Below, piece after piece: positions 53,084 through 62,903 of a stretch of DNA of 64,000 nucleotides. This stretch comes from Desulfatibacillum sp. (GTDB lineage Bacteria; Desulfobacterota; Desulfobacteria; Desulfobacterales; Desulfatibacillaceae), in NCBI GenBank assembly GCA_016342355.1, contig JAEINP010000004.1, positions 62,001-126,000 of the forward strand, given 5' to 3'. Below the pieces are notes generated by a model. That model worked only from the letters and a program-made list of their open reading frames with translations, searched no databases and was not told where the DNA came from. Position numbers and translations under genes: made by a program. The stretch's first letter is position 1. Each line of letters starts with the position of its first letter.

Positions 53084-54377
53084 GTATGGGTTTGAAAATA
53101 ACAAACGAATCCTTATCATAGACGACAGCCCGGACATCCACCGGGACTATGACAAAATCCTGGCGACCCCCCGGGGCCACTCGGACCTGGACGCCAGAAA
53201 GGCTATGATTCTAGGGTCCCAGCCCAAAAATCCCGTGAACGATCCTGTCTACGACCTGGACCATGCCTTCCAGGGTAAAGACGGGGTGGAAAAGATACGC
53301 CAAAGACTGTCTGCAGGATGGCCCTATGCCATGGCTTTTGTGGACATGCGCATGCCGCCCGGTTGGGATGGTCTGGAGACCATCCAGGAAATCTGGAGGA
53401 TTGATCCCCAAATGGAGATTGTTATCTGCACGGCCTATTCCGACTATTCTTTGGACATCATCAGGCAGCGCCTGGGGGAGTCCCATCAACTGTTGATCCT
53501 GAAAAAGCCCTTTGAAAGCACGGAAGTGGCCCAACTGGCTGCTGCGCTCACCCAGAAATGGACGAATGCCCGGCGTGCAGAGATCAAAAGGTGCGAGCTG
53601 GAAACATTGGTGAAAAATAGAACCAAAGATCTTGCGGAAGCCATGGAACTGGCCGAAAAGGCCCACCGATGCAAATCGGAATTCCTCGCCAATGTGAGCC
53701 ACGAACTGCGTACTCCCATGAATGGCGTCAAGGGAATGCTGGAATTGCTGTTGGAAACCAACATGGACGGGGAGCAAATGGAACTGGCCCAACTGGCCCA
53801 CAGAAGCGCCATGAATGAACTGGAGGTTATTGAGGCCATTTTGGACTATGTCCTGATGCAGGATAGCGGCCTGGAAATTATCAGGGAAGAATTCAACCTG
53901 AAGCACCATATCAGGGAGGCCCTGGAAGCCTTGGAGCTGCGGGCCGTTAAAAAGGGCCTGGATTTTACCTTGAGGTTTTCAGACAATATACCCAAATCCC
54001 TTTACGGAGACCCGGTCCTTATCCGTCGCGCCCTCATCAATCTTGTCAGTAACGCCATCAAATTCACACCCAACGGCGAGGTCCTTGTCGAGGTGGAAGC
54101 CACAGACAAGGGAGAATACACTGGTTTGCATTTTACAGTAACCGACACCGGAGTGGGCATCCCCGTAAACAGGCTGGACGATATTTTTGAATCATTTACC
54201 CAGGTGGATGGTTCTTCCACCCGTTCTTATATGGGAACGGGCCTTGGCCTCACCATTTCCAGGCAGATTGCTGCGGCTATGAACGGAACAATGGGTGTGG
54301 AAAGTGCGGTGAACTACGGTTCCAAATTCTGGCTTGACATTGAATTGAAAAAAACCGACCCGGCCCCGGCAGTGTAA
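53076..54377 (+). CDS. Receiver-domain histidine kinase (response regulator hybrid)
   Basis: A 433-residue cytoplasmic protein with no membrane segment. The receiver domain (about 10-165) has acidic DDS near 17, the phosphorylated Asp in FVDMRMPPG near 90 and Lys in LKKPF near 145; a loop of about 40 residues before the Asp makes it longer than normal. A coiled coil leads into the HisKA region ([12 protein letters not shown], about 205) and a HATPase domain (to about 425) with NAIKF, DTGVGI and GTGLGL. It lacks an output domain and probably passes phosphate further. It is translationally coupled to the upstream kinase. Confidence 0.9.
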   Translation: MPEYGFENNKRILIIDDSPDIHRDYDKILATPRGHSDLDARKAMILGSQPKNPVNDPVYDLDHAFQGKDGVEKIRQRLSAGWPYAMAFVDMRMPPGWDGLETIQEIWRIDPQMEIVICTAYSDYSLDIIRQRLGESHQLLILKKPFESTEVAQLAAALTQKWTNARRAEIKRCELETLVKNRTKDLAEAMELAEKAHRCKSEFLANVSHELRTPMNGVKGMLELLLETNMDGEQMELAQLAHRSAMNELEVIEAILDYVLMQDSGLEIIREEFNLKHHIREALEALELRAVKKGLDFTLRFSDNIPKSLYGDPVLIRRALINLVSNAIKFTPNGEVLVEVEATDKGEYTGLHFTVTDTGVGIPVNRLDDIFESFTQVDGSSTRSYMGTGLGLTISRQIAAAMNGTMGVESAVNYGSKFWLDIELKKTDPAPAV

Positions 54378-54512
54378 CCGTTTTCACACGGCAATTCTTC
54401 CAGAATTCTTGACACCAGCCCCTGCGGCTGGTACATGGTATAAGTGGAGTAGGTTATATTGCCCGGGCGGATACCCCGCCCTGGCCTAAGTCAAAAGCGT
54501 GCTTAAGGTCTT

Positions 54513-54929
54513 ATGTTTCGCAATATCCTGAGCATTGGGCTGGCCCTGTTTATTATGGCCGCCGGATATCCGGCGGTTCGTCAGGATCGGTTCGCCCACA
54601 ATCCCGGCCCGGATCTCAGGGACTCCATCCGGGCCGTGGCCAGCTTCACCCACACCGCCGAAACTCCCGACAAATTCCAGGCCGGCTTTAGCCATGCCCT
54701 TTCCACATTGAACGAAGCCGCAGGTCTGACTCAGGTCATCAGCAGCCAGGGCGATGGTGTTTTCCACAGCGCTCAGGCTTTGGATTTTGTGTTTCTTCCC
54801 GCCCTGACAGCACGCCCGAGCCAGGATGGAGGAATGACCCCATTTGCCGAGCAGGCCCTGGCATTTGAAAACCAGACGCCCGCCCCTCCCCTACGCCCCC
54901 CCAGGGCTTGGTTTATTTTCCTTTGCTGA
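54513..54929 (+). CDS. Hypothetical exported protein
   Basis: A 138-residue frame with AAGG five bases before the ATG and a hydrophobic N-terminus (LSIGLALFIMAAGYPAV) that could be a signal peptide. I do not recognise a family. The Pro-rich C-terminus and overlap with an opposite-strand frame lower confidence. If real, it lies between the kinase pair and the secreted repeat proteins and would be exported. Confidence 0.4.
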   Translation: MFRNILSIGLALFIMAAGYPAVRQDRFAHNPGPDLRDSIRAVASFTHTAETPDKFQAGFSHALSTLNEAAGLTQVISSQGDGVFHSAQALDFVFLPALTARPSQDGGMTPFAEQALAFENQTPAPPLRPPRAWFIFLC

Positions 54930-55002
54930 CCTGTTGTTCATTTTTTTATGGATTGAAATTTTCGGATTCGCTAATCGCTCAATCCGAAATTGGGGAGGAA
55001 GT

Positions 55003-56655
55003 ATGAAATCAATCAAGTTCATAATCGCCATAATAGCGGCTTGCATGCTGCTGGGCGCCGGACCGGCCCTGGCTGCCTATACCATGCAGATGGCTGTCAC
55101 CTCGGACGGCAACACCACGAAATCCGCCTTTCTTCCGGGGGAAGACGTGTACATGACCATCATGGCTTATAATGACGGAGCAGCCACGGCCATCGCCGGG
55201 GCCGCATTCAGCCTGGAGTATCCCGCCAATATTCTGGACGGACCGGCAACCGACGCAGACGGGGTGCCTGTGGGCGATTCCATCACCACCAGCTTTAATT
55301 TCCATATTACCAAAGACACGGTCACCACCGACACTTACCGCAATAACACGGTGGTTACAGGCACGTTAGGCACCGTGTACTTTGCAGGCGCGGGCATTGG
55401 CGACGACGGAGGAGCTCCCGTACAGGGTCTTCCGCCGGTGGAGCTTTTCACCGCCAAGTTTACGGTCAGGAATGACGCCCCTCTGGGTCCTTTTTCCGTC
55501 ACCCTCAAACCCACCATGCTGTATAACCCGGACGCAGGGTACGGCGACGCAGCAGACCCCACCAAGGCCCCCGAAGCCGTCACCGTCCTGGTGGGCGCAG
55601 TCGCCCCCACCGCCAGAAAGGACGCCTCGGCGGAATTCCCGGTCCTCCTGAGCACCTTTCCAGACCAGGTTTATGATGACCTGTGGGCCACGGATGGGGA
55701 CTCCTTGGATGACCAGTGGGAATGGACCAAATTCGCCAGCCTGACCACTGCCACCGATACCACAGATTCCGACAGCGACGGCTATCTTGATAAATGGGAG
55801 CAGACTTCCCAAAACAATACCGACCCCAAGGTGCAGGATGCAGCCTGGACCGGCAACCACTATGATCCACTCACTGACGATCGCGGTCCTTATCAGGTGG
55901 TTACGGGCGACCCCTCCGATCCCCGGGCGCCAGCGGGAGACACCTTTGCCGTGGCTCTGGACTACTACACCACAAATGGTGCTGATAACCTGGATGGCTT
56001 GGAACTGGTGATTCACTATAACTCCACCGAACTGACCCTGGACAACATTGACAGCCTGATCACCGCTTCCACGTCGGTTATTACGGCTACGGACGTCAGC
56101 ACCCCCGCCTCCGCCACGTACACAATCACCTGGACCGGCAGCGGCGACTGGACCGGCGCCGGCCAGCCCGCCGCACTGGGGACGGTCAACTTTACTTCCG
56201 ATGCAGATTTGGCGGAAGACTCCACCAGCGTCATCACCCTGACCGCCACGCCCAACAACGGATACCTTTTCCACACCGCGCCCATCACCTATACCGTGGG
56301 GCCGACCTTTACGCTGGATGTGGATGGGAATGGAATCTACGATGGTGGAACGGATGGTATAGTTTTAATCAGACACACCTTCGGGTTCTCGGGTGATCCT
56401 TTAATTGTTTCTGCAGTTGCAGGCGACTGTACAATATGTACTGCAACGGAAATCAAAGACTATCTTAATTCTGCTGCCGTCTATCTTGACGTGGATGGAA
56501 ATGGAGTGGTTGACGGCGGAACCGACGGCATAGTCCTTATTCGGCACGCTTTTGGCTTTTCCGGAGATGCTTTGATTAATTCTGCGGTCGCAGGTGACTG
56601 CACCAGATGCACTGCTACCGAGATAGAGAACTTTCTGAATGACTTGAAACCATAA
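55003..56655 (+). CDS. Secreted protein with cohesin-like domains and a dockerin-like C-terminus
   Basis: A 550-residue protein. The signal peptide (MKSIKFIIAIIAACMLL, cut after LAA) is followed by a beta-sandwich with cohesin-like features (about 25-215). A calcium-binding TSP3-like stretch follows (DSDSDGYLDKWEQ, about 255-268), then a second cohesin-like domain (about 300-430). Two dockerin/EF-hand repeats end it, each with DVDGNG..D..TDGIVLIRH.FGFSGD (about 440-490 and 495-545). Such TDGIVLIRH-type repeats are common in extracellular proteins of proteobacteria. Start at the ATG at 55003 after GGGGAGGAA; an in-frame upstream Met at 54844 is not supported. It is followed by the large Ig-like protein. 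Confidence 0.8.
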   Translation: MKSIKFIIAIIAACMLLGAGPALAAYTMQMAVTSDGNTTKSAFLPGEDVYMTIMAYNDGAATAIAGAAFSLEYPANILDGPATDADGVPVGDSITTSFNFHITKDTVTTDTYRNNTVVTGTLGTVYFAGAGIGDDGGAPVQGLPPVELFTAKFTVRNDAPLGPFSVTLKPTMLYNPDAGYGDAADPTKAPEAVTVLVGAVAPTARKDASAEFPVLLSTFPDQVYDDLWATDGDSLDDQWEWTKFASLTTATDTTDSDSDGYLDKWEQTSQNNTDPKVQDAAWTGNHYDPLTDDRGPYQVVTGDPSDPRAPAGDTFAVALDYYTTNGADNLDGLELVIHYNSTELTLDNIDSLITASTSVITATDVSTPASATYTITWTGSGDWTGAGQPAALGTVNFTSDADLAEDSTSVITLTATPNNGYLFHTAPITYTVGPTFTLDVDGNGIYDGGTDGIVLIRHTFGFSGDPLIVSAVAGDCTICTATEIKDYLNSAAVYLDVDGNGVVDGGTDGIVLIRHAFGFSGDALINSAVAGDCTRCTATEIENFLNDLKP

Positions 56656-56713
56656 CTTTGAAATATAAACTCGTAACCAAGCGTCTCATAACGTTTACAC
56701 AAGGAGGGAGTTA

Positions 56714-59700
56714 ATGAACTGGAAGACTTCAAATCAACCATTAAGGTTGATCATCTCATTACTGATGATTTGCGCCCTATTCATGATGGCAGTGGGGGCA
56801 GCAGGAGCAAGCCCGAACCCAACGCAAAGCGCAACCATTTTGCCAGCCACGACCACCCTGGCTCAGGGAGCACCAATAACATTTACTGTTCAGTATGACA
56901 CCAGCGACAACAACAATGCACTTACAGCTTTTGCCGTGACAGTTCACTTTAACGGCGATGTCTTGGACTACTTGGGATATGATAGCTTCTATGCAACTGG
57001 TAAGCTGGCATTTCCAGTTTTGGAAGATGACTCTACAAATAGTGATTCAAATGCGGCTACGACCAAACTGGTAAGGCTTGCTTGGTCCGATCCCTTCGGT
57101 GGTGCTTGGCCAGGAACCACGCTTCCTCTGGATCTCGTAAAATTGCGTTTCCAGGCAAAGGCTGATGCGGCGACTGGCTCAACCCCAATAACACCTATTG
57201 TTTATACGGGAGCGAATGGCTATGACCGTGTGGCCAACGGGGCTACTGTCACCATTGTCGAGCCCCCTAAGGTAACCAACGTCACCTCCAGTGTGGCGGA
57301 CGGTTCTTACAAGGCGGGCGATGTCATTCCGATTCAGGTGGTCTTTGACCAAGCCGTGAATGTCACGGGCACGCCCGTGTTCACTCTGGTGACCAGCCCA
57401 ATCGGCACCACGATGTTCGGGTATGTCAGCGGAACAGGCACTGACACGCTTGTCTTTAACTACACGGTAGCGGCAGGGGACTCCAGCGCCGACCTGGATT
57501 ACCAGAACACCACGTCCCTGAGCCTGAACAACGGAACCCCAACCATCACCGGCGCCAATGATGCGGCCCTGGATGCGGTGTTGACCCTTCCCGCTCCCAG
57601 CGCTGCGGGTTCCCTGAGCGCCAACAAGGACATTGTCATCGACACCACTGCGCCGGTTGTGGCTTTCACCGCCCCCACGGCAATTACATACCAAAACACG
57701 GCAGCCTTCACCTTTACCGGCACGGCCGACTCGGATTCCGGGTCTGTCATTGACAAGGTTCAGGTCAGCCTGAACGGCGGCGCCTTTACAGATGTGGCCG
57801 TACCCAGCCGCAAGGCTTCCGTGACCTGGAGTTACGCCGCCACCCTGGCAGCCGGGTCCAACACCCTGGTTGCAAGGGCCTTGGATGGGGCTGGAAACGT
57901 CTCCGCCGAGGTCGCCAGCGCCGCGGTGATTCAAGACCTTACAGCGCCCACAGCAGCCATCACCTTCAGTCCGGTCATTAATGCCAACGGCAAAGACTGG
58001 GCCAAGGCTGGCGTCATCACGACCACCGTGGTCTTTTCCGATAATTATGGAATTGATGCCACCAAGACCCTGACCATGGATTTCACCAGGAACACCAAGG
58101 TTGATCCTTGCAGTAGTGCATTTACCGGCGACTGGACCGATGCCACCACCTGGCAGGGAACAACCACCCTGGGCGCTTCCTGCGATGGCGAGCAAAACGG
58201 CGACATCACCGGCGCCCAGGACCTGGCAGGCAACGTGATCACCCCCACCTATACATTCTGGGTGGACTCGGTGGATCCGACGTTGGCTATCAGCACCACG
58301 CTCAACAACACGGTGGGCACAGCCTTTACCCTGACGGGCACAGCCAGCGACTCGGCTTCCGGCGTGGCTTCTGTCCAGGTCAGCCCGGACGGCGGAACCA
58401 CCTGGAACGCCGCCGCTTATAATGCAGGAGATTGGTCTTACAACGCCACCCTGGCGGCTGGCCCCAACACCCTGACCGTCCGCGTTACGGACAATGCAGG
58501 AAATTATACGGAAGACACTCATTCGGTGTTCTCCGGCAACCAACTGGCCCTGTCGGTAGGCGGAGTGGATGTGACCGGCGGAACCGTGTATGTACCCAGC
58601 GTCAATGGCGCCAACACGGTTGACGTCACGGTAACCGGCGGCACGGCAAACTATGGAACATATTCCTGGTCTATGGACCCCATCTCGCCCACCGAGGTCA
58701 TGACAACCACAGTAACCCAGACCATGACCATTACAGCCACCGTGGGAATGACCGGCACCCAGACCCTGACTGTTACGGATCCTGTGGATGGAGGGGTGGT
58801 TTTCTTCGCCAACACCACTATCGAGACCGTACAGTTTGCTCTCACAGGCCCGGAAAACGGCGTTGTGGGCAATATTGGCACTTACAACACCGTTGGCGCA
58901 GTAGGCAATGTGACCTGGGCCGTGCTCCAGGGCGGAACCCTGGTCTCGACGCCTCCGGCTTCCGGAGCCTCGGCTGATTTCACTTACCTTGGCCCGGGAA
59001 CCGTGGAAATCCAGGCCACGGACAGCGCCACAGGCGTGTCGTCCAGCGTGACCACAACCTTAATGAACCAACTGACCCTGTCTGTAGGCGGCCAGGACGT
59101 GACCGGTGGAGTGGTTTACGTGCCCAGCATCGACGGCAGCAACACGGTAGATGTTACGGTAACGGGCGGAACCTTGGCCTACGGGACCTATGGCTGGTCC
59201 CTGGACCCGATCACCCCCACCCAGATCATGACTGCTCCCATAGCCCAGATCGTGACCATTTCGGCCACTGTCGGGATGACGGGAACCCAAACACTTACGG
59301 TGCAGGATCCCCTGGAAGGCGGACTTATCCTTTCAGCGACCACCACCATAGAGACGACGCATTTCACCCTTACCGGATCTGAAATCGGCACCGTGGGCGA
59401 CACCTTTACCTACTTTACCCTGGGTGCTGTCGGAACCGTAACCTGGGATGTGCCGGTTGGCGCCGCCCTGGTATCCGCGGCTCCGGCTTCCGGCGCTTTT
59501 GCCAACTTTACACTGCTTGCAGCAGGTCCGGCGACAATTCGGGCCACGGACAGCACAACGGGCTTCCAGGCTTCCGTGAATGTGAATATCCTCAACCCCG
59601 TGACTGTAACTAACAAACCTGCCACCACCCCCACCGTGAAAGCCGGAACACCCTCCGCCATTTACACAGCGGCAGGCGGGGACGGGGTTGGTTTTACCTG

Positions 59701-61924
59701 GACCGTAACCCGTACCGGCGGCTACTCCTTTGTACGGACCGGCGCCAGCTTTGTGTTTGTGCCGCCCACCACGGGCGCCTTTGCAGGCACATACACCGTT
59801 ACGGTGACCGATGCAGGCGACAACAGCGTGGACACCTTCCAGATTTTCGTGCCCATCAAGCTGGTCATGGCTGAGTACAAGACCCTCAAGGTCCCGGGCT
59901 CAAACAATCTCAAGGCTGTGCCGCCCGTTGCTGACGTGGGCGACTCGGTCTACTTGTGGGCGCAAGGCTTGGAGGACAGTGCGGACCTGAACGTAGTCTA
60001 CGTGCAGAATCCCGTGGAAAAGGATGTCGTGGTTCTGGAAGAGGTTATAAGCTCTACCATGAGCTTCTTCCAGGTGGACGCCCTGGCGGCCGGTTCGTGC
60101 GTGGTCGGCGTCACGGATGCTACCGGCACATTTACGGACAGCCTGCGGGTTGACGTGATCGGTTTCTCGGATGTGACAGGGACCGTCACCAACAAGCAAC
60201 CGGAAGTTGCTATGACGGACCTGGAAGTCAACCTGCGCAATTACGCCACCCATGAATTTGTGGATGACTCTGCCGTGACCGACGGAGCCTTTACAATTAC
60301 CGATGTGCCCCACGGCACCTACCTTATTTCCCTGGAAGGCGCAGGAGCAGGTTACGTGCCCTTTAAAGTGCAGAAAATGATTACCGTGAACGGCGACACG
60401 GTCTGGAACCCGGTGGTTCCGGAAGTGACCCCCATCACGGGCACCTACTCTCTGGATGTGACCTTTGATGGTGACTACACAGGCAACACCATAGATTACA
60501 CCCTGACCAATGCCGAGACTGGCGCTATTGTCCAGGAAGGCATGCATCCTGCTCCAGGGAAACCCATTGATGATGACCTGCTCCTGACCGGCATTTCCGA
60601 GGGCGACTACACCTTCGCCATCCAAGGCGGCGGTTATGTGCCCCAGGTTTACACGAATCCGGGAAGCGACGTCGTTTCTATAACCGAGAACACGGCCATC
60701 ACCATGACCCTGATGAATGAAGATCCCTCCGTGGTGGTTTACCATCAGGAAACTCCCGGCGGCATCACCATCTACGCCATCACGACCGGCAACGGCTGGC
60801 CCGGAAGGACTTTTGACGCATCCTGCGACTTCACCGCTTCCACTGGCAGCACCACGGTGGATATTTCTGGCGCCATGAGCGGTTCGGGTGAGGAAGACAA
60901 TCCTTACACTTACGCCTGGACTCCGGGAGACACATTGATTCCCGCCGTTCCGGCGACGAACGCCGCTGGCGATTCCGTGTACACCCTGGATTTCGAGTTC
61001 GATGGCACACCCACAGCGACATCGTTACCTGTCATCTATCCGGTTACGTATACTGTGTACGCCAGTGAAGAAAATCGGGACGACGACCTGGACGATGACC
61101 AGAAGGAAATGGAAGCAGTCAATGGCAAGGCTCTGTATGTGACCCTGGGTGAAAAGGAATTCCTGCCCGCTACGGGAACCACGTTCTTGGTCAATCTGCC
61201 CGATGCGGACGGAACCATTTACCCGACACCGGTCACCATTCCGCCTATTCCGGTCTCCATGCTGTTTGTGGATGATTTTGACACTGCCGGAGCAGGCGCA
61301 GACACGTTGCTTTACGGCGACACCATCGCCAATAAAGGAAATGACTATTACGGCGAAGACAAGGCCACGGCCACCCCGCTGGCCGCTGACGAAATCATCA
61401 AGGCCAAAGTCATATTCTACACTTTTGGCGAAGATGCTTTGGGTACAGGGGTGAGCATGAAGTTTGTGCTGGCGTCCGACGGCGTCACTCCCGTGCGTTA
61501 TAACCCCATCCTGCTGGATGGTAACAAGCGGCAACGGGTTGTGGGGGCGCCCGCCATTATTCTGCCCATCCTCCTGAACAAGGATTCCAGCTTCTACACA
61601 GCCTTCAAAAAGCTGTCCGACGCCGGAAAGAAACTGGGGATCATGGTTAGCGAGAGGGGCGATGGCAAGGCAACCTTCCATTACGAAACCCTGGACTTCA
61701 CGGTCACCGATGCAGGCCTCATGCTTTTGGACCTGCCTCACCTGACCCTGGTCACCCCGGCCAAGGCTGCGGCCGCTGGCAATGGTGATACTGTTGATGA
61801 CGGCGACGAGAGTGATTGTTTTGTGGACTCCGTGTCCCGGAGCAATGGTTTCGCCGGTCTGGCAGTTGTTCTTGCAGCCCTGTTGGCCGCCCTGGCCGTC
61901 AGGACCCGTAAGAACGCCGCCTAA
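56714..61924 (+). CDS. Very large secreted Ig-like repeat protein with cohesin-like N-terminus and C-terminal membrane anchor
   Basis: A 1736-residue protein with an N-terminal signal segment (LRLIISLLMICALFMMA). Residues about 40-170 form a cohesin-like domain (LTAFAVTVHFNGDVLDYLGY). Next come bacterial Ig-like domains, including a DNA-level repeat of 176 residues in tandem (58538-59593), then more beta-sandwich and carboxypeptidase-regulatory-like modules (GTYLISLEGAGAGYVPFKVQ). The C-terminus has Cys in DCFVDSVSRSNGFAGL, a hydrophobic helix and RTRKNAA, in the style of CTERM sorting signals. Surface display or S-layer-like adhesion is probable. An AAGGAGGGAG site precedes the ATG. A terminator follows. 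It pairs with the dockerin-like protein upstream. Confidence 0.82.
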   Translation: MNWKTSNQPLRLIISLLMICALFMMAVGAAGASPNPTQSATILPATTTLAQGAPITFTVQYDTSDNNNALTAFAVTVHFNGDVLDYLGYDSFYATGKLAFPVLEDDSTNSDSNAATTKLVRLAWSDPFGGAWPGTTLPLDLVKLRFQAKADAATGSTPITPIVYTGANGYDRVANGATVTIVEPPKVTNVTSSVADGSYKAGDVIPIQVVFDQAVNVTGTPVFTLVTSPIGTTMFGYVSGTGTDTLVFNYTVAAGDSSADLDYQNTTSLSLNNGTPTITGANDAALDAVLTLPAPSAAGSLSANKDIVIDTTAPVVAFTAPTAITYQNTAAFTFTGTADSDSGSVIDKVQVSLNGGAFTDVAVPSRKASVTWSYAATLAAGSNTLVARALDGAGNVSAEVASAAVIQDLTAPTAAITFSPVINANGKDWAKAGVITTTVVFSDNYGIDATKTLTMDFTRNTKVDPCSSAFTGDWTDATTWQGTTTLGASCDGEQNGDITGAQDLAGNVITPTYTFWVDSVDPTLAISTTLNNTVGTAFTLTGTASDSASGVASVQVSPDGGTTWNAAAYNAGDWSYNATLAAGPNTLTVRVTDNAGNYTEDTHSVFSGNQLALSVGGVDVTGGTVYVPSVNGANTVDVTVTGGTANYGTYSWSMDPISPTEVMTTTVTQTMTITATVGMTGTQTLTVTDPVDGGVVFFANTTIETVQFALTGPENGVVGNIGTYNTVGAVGNVTWAVLQGGTLVSTPPASGASADFTYLGPGTVEIQATDSATGVSSSVTTTLMNQLTLSVGGQDVTGGVVYVPSIDGSNTVDVTVTGGTLAYGTYGWSLDPITPTQIMTAPIAQIVTISATVGMTGTQTLTVQDPLEGGLILSATTTIETTHFTLTGSEIGTVGDTFTYFTLGAVGTVTWDVPVGAALVSAAPASGAFANFTLLAAGPATIRATDSTTGFQASVNVNILNPVTVTNKPATTPTVKAGTPSAIYTAAGGDGVGFTWTVTRTGGYSFVRTGASFVFVPPTTGAFAGTYTVTVTDAGDNSVDTFQIFVPIKLVMAEYKTLKVPGSNNLKAVPPVADVGDSVYLWAQGLEDSADLNVVYVQNPVEKDVVVLEEVISSTMSFFQVDALAAGSCVVGVTDATGTFTDSLRVDVIGFSDVTGTVTNKQPEVAMTDLEVNLRNYATHEFVDDSAVTDGAFTITDVPHGTYLISLEGAGAGYVPFKVQKMITVNGDTVWNPVVPEVTPITGTYSLDVTFDGDYTGNTIDYTLTNAETGAIVQEGMHPAPGKPIDDDLLLTGISEGDYTFAIQGGGYVPQVYTNPGSDVVSITENTAITMTLMNEDPSVVVYHQETPGGITIYAITTGNGWPGRTFDASCDFTASTGSTTVDISGAMSGSGEEDNPYTYAWTPGDTLIPAVPATNAAGDSVYTLDFEFDGTPTATSLPVIYPVTYTVYASEENRDDDLDDDQKEMEAVNGKALYVTLGEKEFLPATGTTFLVNLPDADGTIYPTPVTIPPIPVSMLFVDDFDTAGAGADTLLYGDTIANKGNDYYGEDKATATPLAADEIIKAKVIFYTFGEDALGTGVSMKFVLASDGVTPVRYNPILLDGNKRQRVVGAPAIILPILLNKDSSFYTAFKKLSDAGKKLGIMVSERGDGKATFHYETLDFTVTDAGLMLLDLPHLTLVTPAKAAAAGNGDTVDDGDESDCFVDSVSRSNGFAGLAVVLAALLAALAVRTRKNAA
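58538..59593 (+). repeat. Tandem 528-base repeat in the large Ig-like gene
   Basis: Two 176-codon units start with NQLALSVGGVDVTGG (58538) and NQLTLSVGGQDVTGG (59066). They share VDVTVTGGT..YGTY, TATVGMTGTQTLTV and ATDS..G blocks. The copies have diverged moderately, so the duplication is not recent. Confidence 0.85.
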
Positions 61925-61949
61925 GCAGCATAACCTTTTAATACAACAG

Positions 61950-61979
61950 GGGGAGGCCGAAAGGCCTCCCCTTTTTTTT
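61950..61979 (+). terminator. Rho-independent terminator
   Basis: GGGGAGGCC pairs with GGCCTCCCC around a GAAA tetraloop, followed by eight T. It ends the large secreted-protein transcript. Confidence 0.93.
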
Positions 61980-62513
61980 ATGCTCCTGGCGCCCTATCCT
62001 CTTCCAGCCATCGCTCCGTAGTTGGGACAACCTTCGCCATGGCAGCCTTACAGCTTGGGGCAAGGGCATCAATTCCCCTATTCCTGAAAATCACGTACCA
62101 GACCGCTTTGGGATTGCTTACCATATATATAATGGAACACACTGATGAGTGATACGGGTAGGGGCGATAAACGGCCCCCTCACGAAGGCGTACGGCCCCA
62201 CCCGGAACCTGCCGGTCCCTGAAACACACCGGAAGTTTGCAAGGAGCGGTTCAAGGCCATGGCCAAAAAAAGGGGGATCAGACCGTTGATTTTCTATCGG
62301 CAACCCTGCCCCATGGATCGGGATTATTGACGTTAATAACCATCTGATTTTTATTAATATAAAAATTTGCGGGAACATATTGCCAAGCAGCGCCCCTATT
62401 TTACCCACAGCTAAGAAGCTACACAGCAAATACCTGCCCAAAATTTTATGACTAGTACGATTTTCTCCTTGACAGAACGCCCCCTGATCGTTTAACCATA
62501 ATTCTTATTGGGC

Positions 62514-62543
62514 CGCTTTATTTTTGACCCCAAAAATAAAGCG
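62514..62543. repeat. Perfect 13-bp inverted repeat
   Basis: CGCTTTATTTTTG (62514-62526) and its complement (62531-62543) enclose ACCC. AT-rich, with no adjacent gene end, so its role as terminator or transposon end is undecided. Confidence 0.55.
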
Positions 62544-62798
62544 CCACAACATTTCAACAATTGGCCCCTTTCTGAGGCCACAACATTCAATTGGGAAGAA
62601 TGGTTCGCCGTGATGTCTCACTACAATGGTCCGCGCTGGAATAAAGCTGCATGCCGGAATGCACTTGTTGGATACCATGCCTCCATGTTTTTAGAGAGTG
62701 GATTCCAGTTCCCCCCAGGAACCCCCCCAGGCGGTTTTGCCCCCGAAGGCTGCCCGCCGCCATGACGTGCTTGCCTCATTTCAGCGCAGGACTTTTGA

Positions 62799-62837
62799 CC
62801 CATGTCCGGAAAGACCAAACGTCTTTCCGGACATGGG
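62799..62837. repeat. Perfect 17-bp inverted repeat upstream of the TetR gene
   Basis: CCCATGTCCGGAAAGAC (62799-62815) pairs fully with 62821-62837 around CAAAC. It ends 66 bases before the TetR start codon. It may be an operator or a leader hairpin; no T run follows. Confidence 0.6.
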
Positions 62838-62903
62838 ATTGGCACTGGATTTTAAGGTCCTCACACACTGTCTTCTCTGCGACCAGGGAGAAAGGAAATA
62901 AGC

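Larger units (their letters stand above)
61980..62903. other. Gene-poor region with two long perfect hairpins
   Basis: About 920 bases without a gene I can support. Short frames on both strands lack ribosome sites and family features. It holds two notable inverted repeats (listed separately) and, near 62542 and 62579, a direct repeat GCCACAACATT. Local AT content is high between 62320 and 62560. It may be the remnant of an insertion. Confidence 0.4.

Noticed and set aside
54409-54440. TTGACA as a promoter before the exported hypothetical gene
   Set aside because: The only TATAA-like box is 24 bases away; at 17 bases there is TACATG.
57179-58543. A 454-codon open frame on the minus strand
   Set aside because: Antisense of the Ig-like gene; Gly/Arg/Val-rich with no recognisable domain.
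61978-62229. An 83-codon frame on the minus strand
   Set aside because: Part of it looks protein-like, but it lacks a ribosome site and known homologous motifs; too weak to call.
62508-62765. An 85-codon frame on the plus strand
   Set aside because: It begins inside a hairpin, has no ribosome site, a Pro/Gly-rich end and no family features.
62840-62856. TTGGCAC upstream of the second TetR gene as a sigma-54 promoter
   Set aside because: No TTGC at the -12 spacing; the bases there are TTTTAA.
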